The notes under the pieces are model-generated. The model was not told the DNA's origin and did not search any database. It worked only from the letters and a program-made list of their open reading frames with translations. Position numbers and translations under genes: made by a program. Shown piece by piece: positions 46,262 through 55,667 of a DNA stretch of 64,000 nucleotides; the first letter of the stretch is position 1, and every line of letters starts with the position of its first letter. The DNA comes from Splendidivirga corallicola (GTDB taxonomy: Bacteria > Bacteroidota > Bacteroidia > Cytophagales > Cyclobacteriaceae), in assembly GCA_030442035.1 (NCBI GenBank), contig JAUJEA010000003.1:124001-188000 (forward strand), read 5' to 3'.

Positions 46262-49200
46262 ATGCGCAATAAAGGTACTGTAATTTTGCTGACAGTAATT
46301 GTGACACTGCTTTGTCTGTATTATTTGTCCTTTACTTTTGTTTCCAGAAATATTAAAAAAGAGGCTACGGCCTACGCAACCACCGAAGCGGGTGTGGATT
46401 TCTCTAAAAGAAGATCCTATCTTGATTCGGTTTGGACCAAACCCGTTTACAGTCTATTTGGATTGGTGGAATATACCTATGAGGAGGTCAAAGAGAATGA
46501 GCTTAACCTGGGGCTTGACCTTCAAGGCGGTATGCACGTAACACTTGAAGTAACTCCGGATGAAATCATTAAAGCACTTTCCGACAATTCCCAGGATCCG
46601 GACTTTCTGAAAGCCATTGAAAATGCTAAAGAGCTTCAGAAAACCAGTCAGGCTTCTTTTGTGGATTTGTTCTATCAATCTTTTCAGGAAGTAGCTCCGG
46701 GGAAAAAACTAAGTACCATATTCACAAATGCTACGAACCGTGATAGAGTAGATTTTGATTCATCCGATGATGATGTATTGGATGTGATTAATGATGAGGT
46801 TACAGATGCTATCGATCGTTCTTTTAATATTTTACGAACCAGACTTGATGCATTTGGAACTTCCCAACCCAATATTCAAAAAATCCAGGGGACAGGTAGA
46901 ATCCAAATAGAATTGCCGGGAGTTGATGATGCCGCAAGGGTAAGAAAGCTTTTGCAAGGTATTGCAAAGTTAGAATTTTGGGAGGTAGCAGAATATGATG
47001 AGTATGCTACATCAATGAATGCCATCAACGAGCTATTGCTTGCCGAAGAGCTTACCAAGGCTTCTGAGTTGAGCTCAACAGAAGATGGGACGGCAGAAAA
47101 CACTGATGCAGCCGGCAACGAATCAGAAGCGCTGGCTTCTCTTCTAACGGAAGGCGACAGCAGCACAGTTCAGGATGATACAACAAATCTCGAAGCACAA
47201 CTTAGTGGTACAGATAGTGGAGCAGTCAATCTTGATTCATTAAGTAATTTACAAACCCCTCCTCTTTTCCGTCTATTAAGATTAGCACAAGGAGACACTC
47301 CAAACAGGATCTATCTTTCTGTGAATCTTAGTGATACAATGGAATTCAACAGGATGTGGGAAAGAGAAGAAGTTCAGGCTTTAATACCTTCACACATCAA
47401 ATTCCGATGGCAGGTAAAACCAGATGCCAACAGGGAGGGCGTTACTTCGGAATTTTTAGAGTTTTACCCATTGAAAATTGGAAGAGGGGGTAAAGCTCCA
47501 CTGGATGGAGATGCTATTAACACTGCGAGACAATCTTTGGATCAATACAACCGTCCAGCGGTGAGCATGACTATGAACGCCAATGGTGCTAAGGTATGGA
47601 AAAGATTGACGGGTGAAAATGTCGGGCGTAGAATTGCAATTGTATTAGATAACAAGGTGATTTCCGCACCGAACGTAATAAATGAAATTCCGAATGGTCA
47701 ATCGGAAATCGCCGGTAACTTCACCATTGATGAAGCCACGGACTTGGCAAATCTCCTGAAAGCGGGTAAACTACCAGCCAGAACAAGGATTGTTGCTGAT
47801 ACCGTTATAGGACCGACGTTAGGCGAGGTAGCCCGTCAGCAGGGTATTGTATCAATCGTTTCCGGATTGGTTATTGTCGTTGTTTTTATGGTTTTCTATT
47901 ATGCCAAAGGTGGATTTGTCGCTAATGCTGCCCTAATCTTCAATATCTTTTTTATCATTGGAATTCTGGCGCAATTGAAATCGGCGCTTACACTTCCTGG
48001 TATGGCCGGTATCGTACTGACCATTGGTATGTCAATTGATGCCAACGTACTCATATTTGAGAGAATAAGAGAAGAATTGAGAAATGGATCTGCATTATTG
48101 AAAGCCATATCTACCGGTTACAAAAAAGCTTACAGTTCAATTGTTGATGCGAATGCAACAACCTTATTGACAGCCATTATTCTATATGTACTTGGTGAAG
48201 GTCCCGTAAAAGGTTTCGCTATCACATTGATGATCGGTATCATCTGCTCATTCTTCTCAGCAGTTTTCATCACCAGAGTTATTATCGAATGGATGAGCAA
48301 AAAAGGTGATCAAAGTAAAATATCATTTGCCACTCCTTTTTCCAGCGGTTGGTTGTCCAAATTGAATTTGGATTTCCTTAGTAAAAGAAAAATAGCATAC
48401 GTTCTTTCATCTAGTTTCATAGCAATTGGAATTATTGCCATCATTATTAAAGGCGGCCTGAACTTTGGTGTTGATTTCAAGGGAGGCCGGGCTTATGTAG
48501 TAACTTTCCCTTCCCAGGTTGTTACTTCAGACCTTGAAGTGGCGCTTACAGATGACTTTGAGAACAATGGTACTGAGGTCAAGACTTTCGGAGCAAGCAA
48601 TGTATTGAAGGTAACGACCAGTTATCTCGTTGAAGATGAGTCTGATGAAGCTGATCAAAAGGTGAAAGAGGCTATGATTGCGGGAATTGAAGATCATACG
48701 AAGTTAAATTTTGTTGAGGACGATGCGAAGGTAGATGAAGGGCATTTTACAATTTCCAGTTCTTCAAAAGTTGGTGCCACGATTGCAGATGACATTAAGA
48801 ATTCTTCTCAAAGAGCAGTAATTTTTTCTTTGATTGTCATCTTCCTTTATATCCTTGTACGCTTTAGAAAATGGCAATTTGGATTGGGCGCTATAGTAGC
48901 TCTGTTCCATGACGCCCTATTTGTAATTTCAGCTTTCGCCATTGCTCGATTACTTGGAATATCATTTGAAATTGATCAGGTATTCATTGGGGCCATCTTG
49001 ACTATTATTGGATACTCGATCAATGACACGGTGGTTGTATTTGATAGAATCAGAGAGACATTGGGGCTTCGAGGAGATAGTGATATACAAGGTATGTTTA
49101 ATCTTTCTATTAATAATACCATTAGCCGTACTTTGATAACCTCTGTCACTACATTGATTGTGGTAGTGATACTCCTCATTTTTGGCGGAGCTATATTAAG

Positions 49201-49330
49201 AGGTTTTTCATTTGCCATGGTTGTTGGCATCCTGATCGGTACCTATTCATCGGTGTTCATTGCCAGCCCTATTGTGGTTGACTTAACTAAAAAGTCTCTG
49301 GCTAGAGAAGTAGCTAAACAAAAGGCTTAA
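46262..49330 (+). CDS. secDF: protein translocase subunit SecDF (fusion)
   Basis: A 1022-residue fusion of SecD and SecF, inner-membrane proteins that use the proton gradient to help pull secreted proteins through SecYEG. It has one N-terminal membrane segment, a periplasmic head and LDLQGGMHVTLEV. The first block of five membrane segments contains GMSIDANVLIFERIREE. A second SecF half follows, with NFGVDFKGGRAYVV and a GYSINDTVVVFDRIRET segment. A Ser/Thr/Glu-rich insertion lies near residues 270-320. The fused form is usual for Bacteroidota. Confidence 0.96.
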   Translation: MRNKGTVILLTVIVTLLCLYYLSFTFVSRNIKKEATAYATTEAGVDFSKRRSYLDSVWTKPVYSLFGLVEYTYEEVKENELNLGLDLQGGMHVTLEVTPDEIIKALSDNSQDPDFLKAIENAKELQKTSQASFVDLFYQSFQEVAPGKKLSTIFTNATNRDRVDFDSSDDDVLDVINDEVTDAIDRSFNILRTRLDAFGTSQPNIQKIQGTGRIQIELPGVDDAARVRKLLQGIAKLEFWEVAEYDEYATSMNAINELLLAEELTKASELSSTEDGTAENTDAAGNESEALASLLTEGDSSTVQDDTTNLEAQLSGTDSGAVNLDSLSNLQTPPLFRLLRLAQGDTPNRIYLSVNLSDTMEFNRMWEREEVQALIPSHIKFRWQVKPDANREGVTSEFLEFYPLKIGRGGKAPLDGDAINTARQSLDQYNRPAVSMTMNANGAKVWKRLTGENVGRRIAIVLDNKVISAPNVINEIPNGQSEIAGNFTIDEATDLANLLKAGKLPARTRIVADTVIGPTLGEVARQQGIVSIVSGLVIVVVFMVFYYAKGGFVANAALIFNIFFIIGILAQLKSALTLPGMAGIVLTIGMSIDANVLIFERIREELRNGSALLKAISTGYKKAYSSIVDANATTLLTAIILYVLGEGPVKGFAITLMIGIICSFFSAVFITRVIIEWMSKKGDQSKISFATPFSSGWLSKLNLDFLSKRKIAYVLSSSFIAIGIIAIIIKGGLNFGVDFKGGRAYVVTFPSQVVTSDLEVALTDDFENNGTEVKTFGASNVLKVTTSYLVEDESDEADQKVKEAMIAGIEDHTKLNFVEDDAKVDEGHFTISSSSKVGATIADDIKNSSQRAVIFSLIVIFLYILVRFRKWQFGLGAIVALFHDALFVISAFAIARLLGISFEIDQVFIGAILTIIGYSINDTVVVFDRIRETLGLRGDSDIQGMFNLSINNTISRTLITSVTTLIVVVILLIFGGAILRGFSFAMVVGILIGTYSSVFIASPIVVDLTKKSLAREVAKQKA

Positions 49331-49350
49331 CATCGACAATCAATAAAATA

Positions 49351-49385
49351 AAAAGGACTGTTTCCAATAAGAAACAGTCCTTTTT
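49351..49385. terminator. bidirectional intrinsic terminator between secDF and lysA
   Basis: AAAAGGACTGTTTC and GAAACAGTCCTTTT form a perfect 14-pair stem with loop CAATAA, flanked by A and T runs on both sides. It lies between two convergent genes. Confidence 0.92.
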
Positions 49386-49452
49386 ATTTCTTCTGGTTTC
49401 AACTTCAGGGCCTATCAAAAATTCATTTGAAAACTGATACCAAAAAGATTGA

Positions 49453-50685
49453 TCAAATATCGATCTCTACCTGCTGTCTAATAAGATCTTCAAATGTTTC
49501 ACGCTCTCTGATCAGTTTCGCCTGGCCATCGATGATCATTACCTCAGCAGGTCTTAACCTTGAATTATAGTTTGATGCCATGCTAAAACCATAGGCCCCG
49601 GCATTTTTAATGGCAATAATATCTCCTTCTCGTACCTCGTTCAATTTTCTGTCCCAGCCCAATGTATCCGTTTCACATATATAACCAACAATAGTATATA
49701 CCCGGTTGATACCCTTCGGATTTGAAATATTTACCATCTCATGATAGGAGTCGTACATCATGGGTCGAATAAAGTGATTTAATCCTGAATCTACACCTGC
49801 AAAAACAGTAGCAGGAGTGGTTTTGATCACATTGGTTCTGACCAGAAAATAACCAGCTTCACTAACCAAAAACTTCCCTGGTTCAAACCATACCTGAAGA
49901 TCCCTTCCATATTCTTTACAAAATTCCTGAAATGCACTTTCAAGATTTTTGCCTAAGGCCACAACATCAGTTACCACGTCTCCCTCTCTGTAACCTACTT
50001 TAAACCCGCTTCCAAAGTCTAAAAACTCCAGGTCTTCAAAATCATGAGCAATATCAAATACAATTTGGGCCCCCTTCAAAAAAACCTCTGAATCCAGTAT
50101 ATCGGATCCCGTGTGCATATGCAAGCCATTAACCTTGATATTATAGGTTTGAATAATCCTTAGCAAATGCCTCTTTTGGAGGATTGATATCCCAAACTTT
50201 GAATCTACATGGCCTGTTGAAATCTTGGCATTCCCACCCGCCATGATGTGAGGATTCAATCGAATACAGCAGGGAACTGTGTCATGATATTCATGACCAA
50301 ATTGCTCAAGAATAGAAATATTATCGATATTTATTCTAAGGCCCAGTTTAACTGCCTCCTGAATTTCCGAAAAGGAAACACAATTAGGAGTGAATAGGAT
50401 ATCATCCGGTTGAAAGCCCGCTTTGAGACCTAAATGAGCCTCCTGGATGGAGACAACATCAATTCCAGCCCCTTCCCTGCGCATTAATTTCAAAATTGAA
50501 AGATTCGTTAACGCTTTAGCTGCATACTTTATTCTGACATTCAATCCTGAGAATGCCTTATGCAATAATTTGATCTGGTTGGCAATTTTATCAGCATCAT
50601 ACACATATACAGGGGTACCAAAATTTTTGGCTACATCCTCAAGTTTTACACCTTGAATGCGGTAAGTGTTTTTAGTCAGTTCCAT
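49453..50685 (-). CDS. lysA: diaminopimelate decarboxylase
   Basis: A fold-type III PLP enzyme converting meso-diaminopimelate to lysine. It has GTPVYVYDADKI, the PLP lysine K57 in KYAAKALTN, the glycine loop in LDFGSGFKVGY, WFEPGKFLVSEAG, and the catalytic Cys segment GYICETDTLGWDR. The length is 410. It is transcribed alone and divergent from the DUF3078 gene. Confidence 0.94.
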   Translation of the reverse strand: MELTKNTYRIQGVKLEDVAKNFGTPVYVYDADKIANQIKLLHKAFSGLNVRIKYAAKALTNLSILKLMRREGAGIDVVSIQEAHLGLKAGFQPDDILFTPNCVSFSEIQEAVKLGLRINIDNISILEQFGHEYHDTVPCCIRLNPHIMAGGNAKISTGHVDSKFGISILQKRHLLRIIQTYNIKVNGLHMHTGSDILDSEVFLKGAQIVFDIAHDFEDLEFLDFGSGFKVGYREGDVVTDVVALGKNLESAFQEFCKEYGRDLQVWFEPGKFLVSEAGYFLVRTNVIKTTPATVFAGVDSGLNHFIRPMMYDSYHEMVNISNPKGINRVYTIVGYICETDTLGWDRKLNEVREGDIIAIKNAGAYGFSMASNYNSRLRPAEVMIIDGQAKLIRERETFEDLIRQQVEIDI

Positions 50686-50909
50686 TTTTTGAAATTATAA
50701 GCCAGCAAATATAATGAAGAGTCTTAAAATATTGATGTTATCAGAAAAATAGACCGAAATGCGGCTATCTGAATCGTTCCGGGGAAAAATAGATTTAAAA
50801 GTTGCCAATAAGGGTACATCTCTTTGAAATTGGCTCGTTTTTAGCTAGCACATCCAATATTTTTTTAAATAAATTTACGCGTCATTTAACCAAAGAAAAC
50901 AAACATTTC

Positions 50910-51836
50910 ATGATCAAAGCCATTATCAAGAAACTATTCTTGTCCCTGATAGTTTGTCACATAGGATGTATTTTAAAAGCACAAGACACACTACAAGTGG
51001 ACACCAGTTATTGGGCCGGAAGTGGTACGATAGGATTGAATTTTGCCCAGGTAGGTTTGAAGGATTGGGCAGGAGGTGGTGAATCCTCCATAGCTTACGG
51101 AACACTATTTAATTATAAGTTAAAACATGAACGTGATGTACATCTTTGGCAAAACAATTTAGAGGCAGCTTATGGGATTCAACGGTTAGGAGGTAGTGAC
51201 AATAGTTTTAGAAAAACTGATGATTACGTTATTTACAAGTCTCAATACGGTCTAAAGCTTAAAAACAAATGGTATTTCAGTGCGCTACTGGACTTCAGAA
51301 GTCAAATCACAAGGGGCTATAGTTATAAAACGGATCCGACCACCAATGAAGAAACCCGGGAGAAAATTTCAGCTTTCCTGGCCCCGGGCTATCTGAAATC
51401 AGGTTTGGGTTTAAGTTATAAGAAAACTTTTGATAAGAAAGACTTCTTTTCTTTCTCTTTTTCAGCTGCCACAGGAAAATTCACTTTTGTTATAGATGAT
51501 GATTTATCCGCTGCAGGATCATACGGAGTCGATCCGGGTGAAAAGGTGAGAAGCGAATTTGGAACAAACCTCGCCTGGAATCTCCAAAGGGAGATCTTAA
51601 AAAATGTTTCTCTGCAGACGCACCTGGCTTTGTTTAGTGGTTATGAAAGTTATGGAAATATTGACGTTAACGGGGAAACATTGATTGTGATGAAAGTAAA
51701 TGATTTCATTACTACCAGTCTTTCCGCCCAATTAATCTATGATGACGATATTGTGTTAGAAAAAGACGATGGAGAAATGGGTAGAGCTGTTCAATTTAAG
51801 AATGCTTTGAATGTCGGTTTTGCGTATAAATTCTAA
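50910..51836 (+). CDS. DUF3078 outer-membrane-associated protein
   Basis: From ATG 50910 there is a signal peptide (ending LKAQ). A body of amphipathic strands follows, including YWAGSGTIGLNFAQVGLKDWAGGGESSIAYG, the hallmark of DUF3078 in Bacteroidota, and LGLSYKKTFDKKDFFSFSFS. It ends ALNVGFAYKF, with an aromatic last residue like outer-membrane barrels. An upstream ATG at 50802 would put 36 extra residues before the signal. The function is not known. Confidence 0.82.
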   Translation: MIKAIIKKLFLSLIVCHIGCILKAQDTLQVDTSYWAGSGTIGLNFAQVGLKDWAGGGESSIAYGTLFNYKLKHERDVHLWQNNLEAAYGIQRLGGSDNSFRKTDDYVIYKSQYGLKLKNKWYFSALLDFRSQITRGYSYKTDPTTNEETREKISAFLAPGYLKSGLGLSYKKTFDKKDFFSFSFSAATGKFTFVIDDDLSAAGSYGVDPGEKVRSEFGTNLAWNLQREILKNVSLQTHLALFSGYESYGNIDVNGETLIVMKVNDFITTSLSAQLIYDDDIVLEKDDGEMGRAVQFKNALNVGFAYKF

Positions 51837-51894
51837 AAGACAAAAAAAGAGCTATTGGAATCTAACAGATCTCTATACTAAAATAATTTGATAT

Positions 51895-52941
51895 TTACTC
51901 TATAACTATTTTCTTACTAAAAGCGCGACTTCCCTGGCTAATTTGAAGGATATATACACCACGATCATTATCAGATAAGTCTATTTCACGATCGTATAAA
52001 CCAGGAAAACTATTAAATCTGTCATCAAAAACCTCTCTTCCTACCATATCGAAAATCTTTACCTGAAGAGGGTTTCCGGCTTCCGCTCTAAATCTTAAGG
52101 TAAACACACCATCAGTGGGGTTCGGATAATAAGTCAAATCCTCAAGCTCCAGATCTTGTTTTGGAGTAAAACCCAGCTCCTTTAACCTTTTATCATCCCT
52201 ATCGATATCGGTAATGGTAATTTTATTTGTTCCAATAAATACTTTTATTCTTCCCTCACCATCATCTCCATTGCTTTTGAATTTAAAAACTTTTACATCA
52301 TGATGTTCATTACCATCCTGGTCTTCCCATTTAAAATCAAATGAGCCATCCTCATTGTCAAAAAATTCAATGTCAAGATCATCAAAGTCTATTGGCTCTC
52401 CATCTTTGAATAAAAAGAAATTCTTATGAAAATTCTCCATCATACTATCAATGCGAAACATATTCCCATTGAAATCAAATTTCATTGAATCTCCATGCTC
52501 GGAATCAAAAAAGAACTTGAATCTATTTCCAAAGTCTTGATCAAATCCATCCATAAGTTCCTCTATCCGTTCATGAAGATTTTCTGTTCCAAAATCAAAA
52601 TCTTCCATTTTCTTAATGTCCAGATCCTCTGCCAGGCCTGAAATGATAATTGATTTTTTAATAGATTTATTTCCCTCTTCGTTGGAATCGAACTTGAAAT
52701 AGTGATGATCTCCATCTACATGAATATCCAGATCTTTTAGTTCGGGATCCGCTTTCATATCTGCGACATTGTCATAGGTCTTCTCAATAATTTGCTTATC
52801 GCCGTTGACCTCAGTAATTATTTTAATTTTGTACTTACCTTTGTTCTCTTCATTTTCCTGTGAAAATGAATGCATGGGAATGAGTATCATCAAGCACAGT
52901 CCCAGTACTATAAATTTCCTTTGTTGTATCAGTGTTTTCAT
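51895..52941 (-). CDS. acidic exported protein with type IX secretion sorting domain
   Basis: A signal peptide (ending HSFSQ) is followed by about 230 residues very rich in Asp, Glu and Lys (for example FDQDFGNRFKFFFDSEHGD). Then comes a C-terminal T9SS type A sorting domain: YYPNPTDGVFTLRFRAEAGN, KIFDMVGREVF, GVYILQISQG and KKIVIE. It should be exported through the T9SS and released or attached to the surface. The acidic body may bind divalent cations. The gene is divergent from a two-component system, and four GTTAAA repeats lie between them, so it is a likely target of that system. Start chosen at 52941 over 52968. Confidence 0.82.
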   Translation of the reverse strand: MKTLIQQRKFIVLGLCLMILIPMHSFSQENEENKGKYKIKIITEVNGDKQIIEKTYDNVADMKADPELKDLDIHVDGDHHYFKFDSNEEGNKSIKKSIIISGLAEDLDIKKMEDFDFGTENLHERIEELMDGFDQDFGNRFKFFFDSEHGDSMKFDFNGNMFRIDSMMENFHKNFFLFKDGEPIDFDDLDIEFFDNEDGSFDFKWEDQDGNEHHDVKVFKFKSNGDDGEGRIKVFIGTNKITITDIDRDDKRLKELGFTPKQDLELEDLTYYPNPTDGVFTLRFRAEAGNPLQVKIFDMVGREVFDDRFNSFPGLYDREIDLSDNDRGVYILQISQGSRAFSKKIVIE

Positions 52942-52999
52942 CTTGATTAATTTTAAGTCTTTGACCACACTAATATAGCAACCATCTGATTCAGGGTGC

Positions 53000-53036
53000 G
53001 TTAAAGCATGGTTAAAGAACGTTAAAAAACGTTAAA
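53000..53036. promoter_or_regulatory. four GTTAAA direct repeats, candidate response-regulator site
   Basis: GTTAAA occurs at 53000, 53011, 53021 and 53031, spacings of 11, 10 and 10 bases, so all face the same side of the helix. They lie between the divergent T9SS-cargo gene and the histidine kinase gene, ending just upstream of the expected -33 position for the kinase promoter. Confidence 0.65.
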
Positions 53037-53063
53037 TAGAAGTTCATTTAAAGCTTTTCAACG

Positions 53064-53071
53064 TAATTTTG
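53064..53071 (+). promoter_or_regulatory. -7 element of the kinase/regulator operon
   Basis: A perfect TAATTTTG ends only four bases before the kinase ATG at 53076. The transcript would be almost leaderless, or translation starts at a later Met (residue 13). The -33 box is poor, as at activator-dependent promoters. Confidence 0.45.
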
Positions 53072-53075
53072 TAAT

Positions 53076-54689
53076 ATGACTAAGCTCACCATACGGTTGA
53101 TCATACTTCTAATGAGTATCGCCCTTCTGGGTCTAGTAAGCTTTCAACTTTATTGGATCAAGAATGCTTTGAATATCAATGAAGCACGGTTCAAGCAGGA
53201 TGTCCATGGGGCTTTGGAGGCAGTAACTCAAAAACTTGAAAGAGAGGAGGCTCTATTTGTAACCCTGAGCAATCTTAATTCTCAATTCACATTTAGTGGC
53301 CCCACCAAAATTACCAGTGATACTATTGAATTATTTGAGAGCACCTTTCAGAGAAAGTTCATAGACCGAAAACATACAAACGTTGATTCCATTCATCATA
53401 CCAGTACACCTTTTCTTAGTTTTCAGATCAAAACGGATGATGATTTTAGCATTTCAGCTAAGGTTAAAACTCCGGATGCAGTGGAAGGGTCAGAGATTAA
53501 AAAGGAAATGACCTTTTTCAAGAAGAATTATCCTGATGAGAAAGAGTTCAGGGAATTTGCCGAAAAGGATTTTAAAAAAGTAATAAAGAAAACTGAGATG
53601 TTTCAGGAGTCACTTTGGGTATTACTATCAGGAGAGAAAAGTATTCACAACCGGGTAGATCCCGAACGTCTGGATTCACTCTTGCATCTGGAATTTGACA
53701 ACAAAGGAATTGATATCGCATTCGACTATGGTGTACTAAGCGATGATTCCAATGAATTTATTTTTTCCAAAATAAATGATGATCATTTAAAACTTAGGAA
53801 GACCGAGCTAAAGGCATCTCTTTTCCCAAACGACATTGTACATAACAGCAGTTATCTTTTGGTCAACTTTCCTGATCAAAACAGTTTTTTAATTAAAAAA
53901 ATATGGCTTACGCTCACCTCTTCGGTTATATTGATATTGATCATTGTTTTTTGTTTTGCCTATGCGATAACGACGATTATCCGGCAAAAGAAGCTTTCAG
54001 AAATCAAAAATGATTTCATCAACAATATGACCCATGAGTTTAAGACCCCTATTTCCACTGTATCATTGGCATGTGAGGCATTGCAGGACAATGATCTGAA
54101 ACAAAATGAAAGTATCCGTGAAAGGTATATGGGGATCATTCGGGATGAGAACAAAAGACTGGGCATGCAGGTGGAAAAAGTACTCCAAATTGCCACATTG
54201 GATAAAAAAGAATTTGAACTGAAGCTCACAAAAGTAAATATTCATGACATTATAGAAAGTTCTTTGGAAACAATCAACTTGCAGGTTCAGAAAAAGGGCG
54301 GAACAACAACCAAGTCCTTAGCAGCTCAAAATGCTATTATTACTGCGGATGAAATTCACCTCTCCAATATCATTAATAACCTTCTCGACAACGCCAATAA
54401 ATACTCCCCGGAGAATCCGGATATTACAATAAAAACTGAGAACAATAAAGAGGGTGTCATTATAAAAATTATTGATCAGGGCATTGGTATCGCAAAAGAT
54501 TCTCTCAATAAGATATTCGACAAATTCTATCGTGTTCCTACTGGTAATATCCATGACGTTAAGGGATTTGGATTGGGGCTTGCCTATGTCAAAACGATGG
54601 TGGAAGCACATGGTGGCCGTATAAATGTGAAAAGCGAGTTGAACAAGGGAAGTATTTTTGAACTTTTTTTCCCCTATCCTTATGAATAA
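53076..54689 (+). CDS. sensor histidine kinase
   Basis: A membrane kinase of 537 residues. A first membrane segment (about 5-25) and a second (about 286-308) enclose a 260-residue periplasmic sensor domain of no known family. The HisKA site H320 in FINNMTHEFKTPIST is followed by the ATPase boxes NLLDNANKYSP, DQGIGI and GFGLGLAYVK. No HAMP domain is evident between the second membrane segment and HisKA. The last eight bases overlap the regulator gene. Signal unknown. Confidence 0.93.
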   Translation: MTKLTIRLIILLMSIALLGLVSFQLYWIKNALNINEARFKQDVHGALEAVTQKLEREEALFVTLSNLNSQFTFSGPTKITSDTIELFESTFQRKFIDRKHTNVDSIHHTSTPFLSFQIKTDDDFSISAKVKTPDAVEGSEIKKEMTFFKKNYPDEKEFREFAEKDFKKVIKKTEMFQESLWVLLSGEKSIHNRVDPERLDSLLHLEFDNKGIDIAFDYGVLSDDSNEFIFSKINDDHLKLRKTELKASLFPNDIVHNSSYLLVNFPDQNSFLIKKIWLTLTSSVILILIIVFCFAYAITTIIRQKKLSEIKNDFINNMTHEFKTPISTVSLACEALQDNDLKQNESIRERYMGIIRDENKRLGMQVEKVLQIATLDKKEFELKLTKVNIHDIIESSLETINLQVQKKGGTTTKSLAAQNAIITADEIHLSNIINNLLDNANKYSPENPDITIKTENNKEGVIIKIIDQGIGIAKDSLNKIFDKFYRVPTGNIHDVKGFGLGLAYVKTMVEAHGGRINVKSELNKGSIFELFFPYPYE

Positions 54690-55377
54690 AGAAAAGCTTT
54701 TAGTAGTTGAAGATGATCCAAACCTGGGTCAGATCTTAAAAGAATACCTGGAAATAAAGGGGTACGACACCAAGTTATGTCAGGATGGTGAACAAGGACT
54801 GGAATCCTTTAAAAATAATCATTACGATCTTTGCATTTTTGATGTGATGCTTCCGAAAAAAGATGGATTTTCATTGGCACGTGAGATAAAAGTTACAGAC
54901 AAAGAGACCCCTATTATATTTCTTACAGCCAAATCAATGAAACAGGATACCATAGAGGGTTTCAAAATAGGAGCTGATGATTATATTACCAAGCCTTTCA
55001 GCATGGAGGAGTTATTGCTGAGAATCAAGGCTATTTTGAGAAGGTCTAACTCAATTGATAAAAACAATTTTGAAAAACAAGAGTTTAACATAGGCAAGCT
55101 TACTTTTAATTATGATCACCATCTGCTAAAATCAAAAACAAAGGAAATCAAATTGACATCCAAAGAGGCGGAACTTCTTAAACTGTTATGCTTAAATTTC
55201 AATCAGACATTAGAAAGGAGTGTAGCGTTAAAAATTATATGGAGGGACGATAGTTATTTCAACGCACGCAGCATGGATGTATATATTACAAAATTGAGAA
55301 AATACCTTAAGGAAGATGAGAATTTACAAATCCTAACGGTAAGAGGAACAGGCTTCAAATTAGTGGACCTGTCCTAA
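54682..55377 (+). CDS. OmpR-family response regulator
   Basis: From ATG 54682 the protein (231 residues) has a receiver domain with the phospho-acceptor D54 in FDVMLPKKDG, the acidic pair in VVEDDPN and the lysine in YITKPFSMEEL. A winged-helix DNA-binding domain follows (LTSKEAELLKLLCLN...SMDVYITKLRKYLKEDENLQILTVRGTGFKL). OmpR-type regulators bind direct repeats spaced by one helical turn, as found upstream of the operon. The start at 54658 would add eight residues not seen in the family. Confidence 0.93.
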   Translation: MNKEKLLVVEDDPNLGQILKEYLEIKGYDTKLCQDGEQGLESFKNNHYDLCIFDVMLPKKDGFSLAREIKVTDKETPIIFLTAKSMKQDTIEGFKIGADDYITKPFSMEELLLRIKAILRRSNSIDKNNFEKQEFNIGKLTFNYDHHLLKSKTKEIKLTSKEAELLKLLCLNFNQTLERSVALKIIWRDDSYFNARSMDVYITKLRKYLKEDENLQILTVRGTGFKLVDLS

Positions 55378-55635
55378 TATCTCCCCTTTAATATCATGGT
55401 TGTTATCCCTGGATAATCAAAGCACAAGCATCTGGTATATACTTCTTTACATCTTATTTAACTTGGAGTATTTCTTGTAAATCTTGATTAAATTTGTTAC
55501 ATTCAAATTTAGTCTTGCTCCCTTGGCTAAGCCTACGTGCTTATAATTATTCTTAGAGCCAGATAAGCTCCGTTTTACGGAAATTCATTAACTATTATTT
55601 AATAAATTTTACTCATGCCATTAGCAGAATTTTGC

Positions 55636-55643
55636 TATTTTTG
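55636..55643 (+). promoter_or_regulatory. -7 element of the HisA-like gene
   Basis: A perfect TATTTTTG ends 24 bases before the start codon. The -33 element is not evident. Confidence 0.4.
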
Positions 55644-55667
55644 GCGCTTTAATTTAGGAAACACACT

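Noticed and set aside
53000-53036. GTTAAA repeats as a CRISPR or satellite array
   Set aside because: Units are only six bases with 4-5 base gaps and four copies; the helical phasing suits a binding site.
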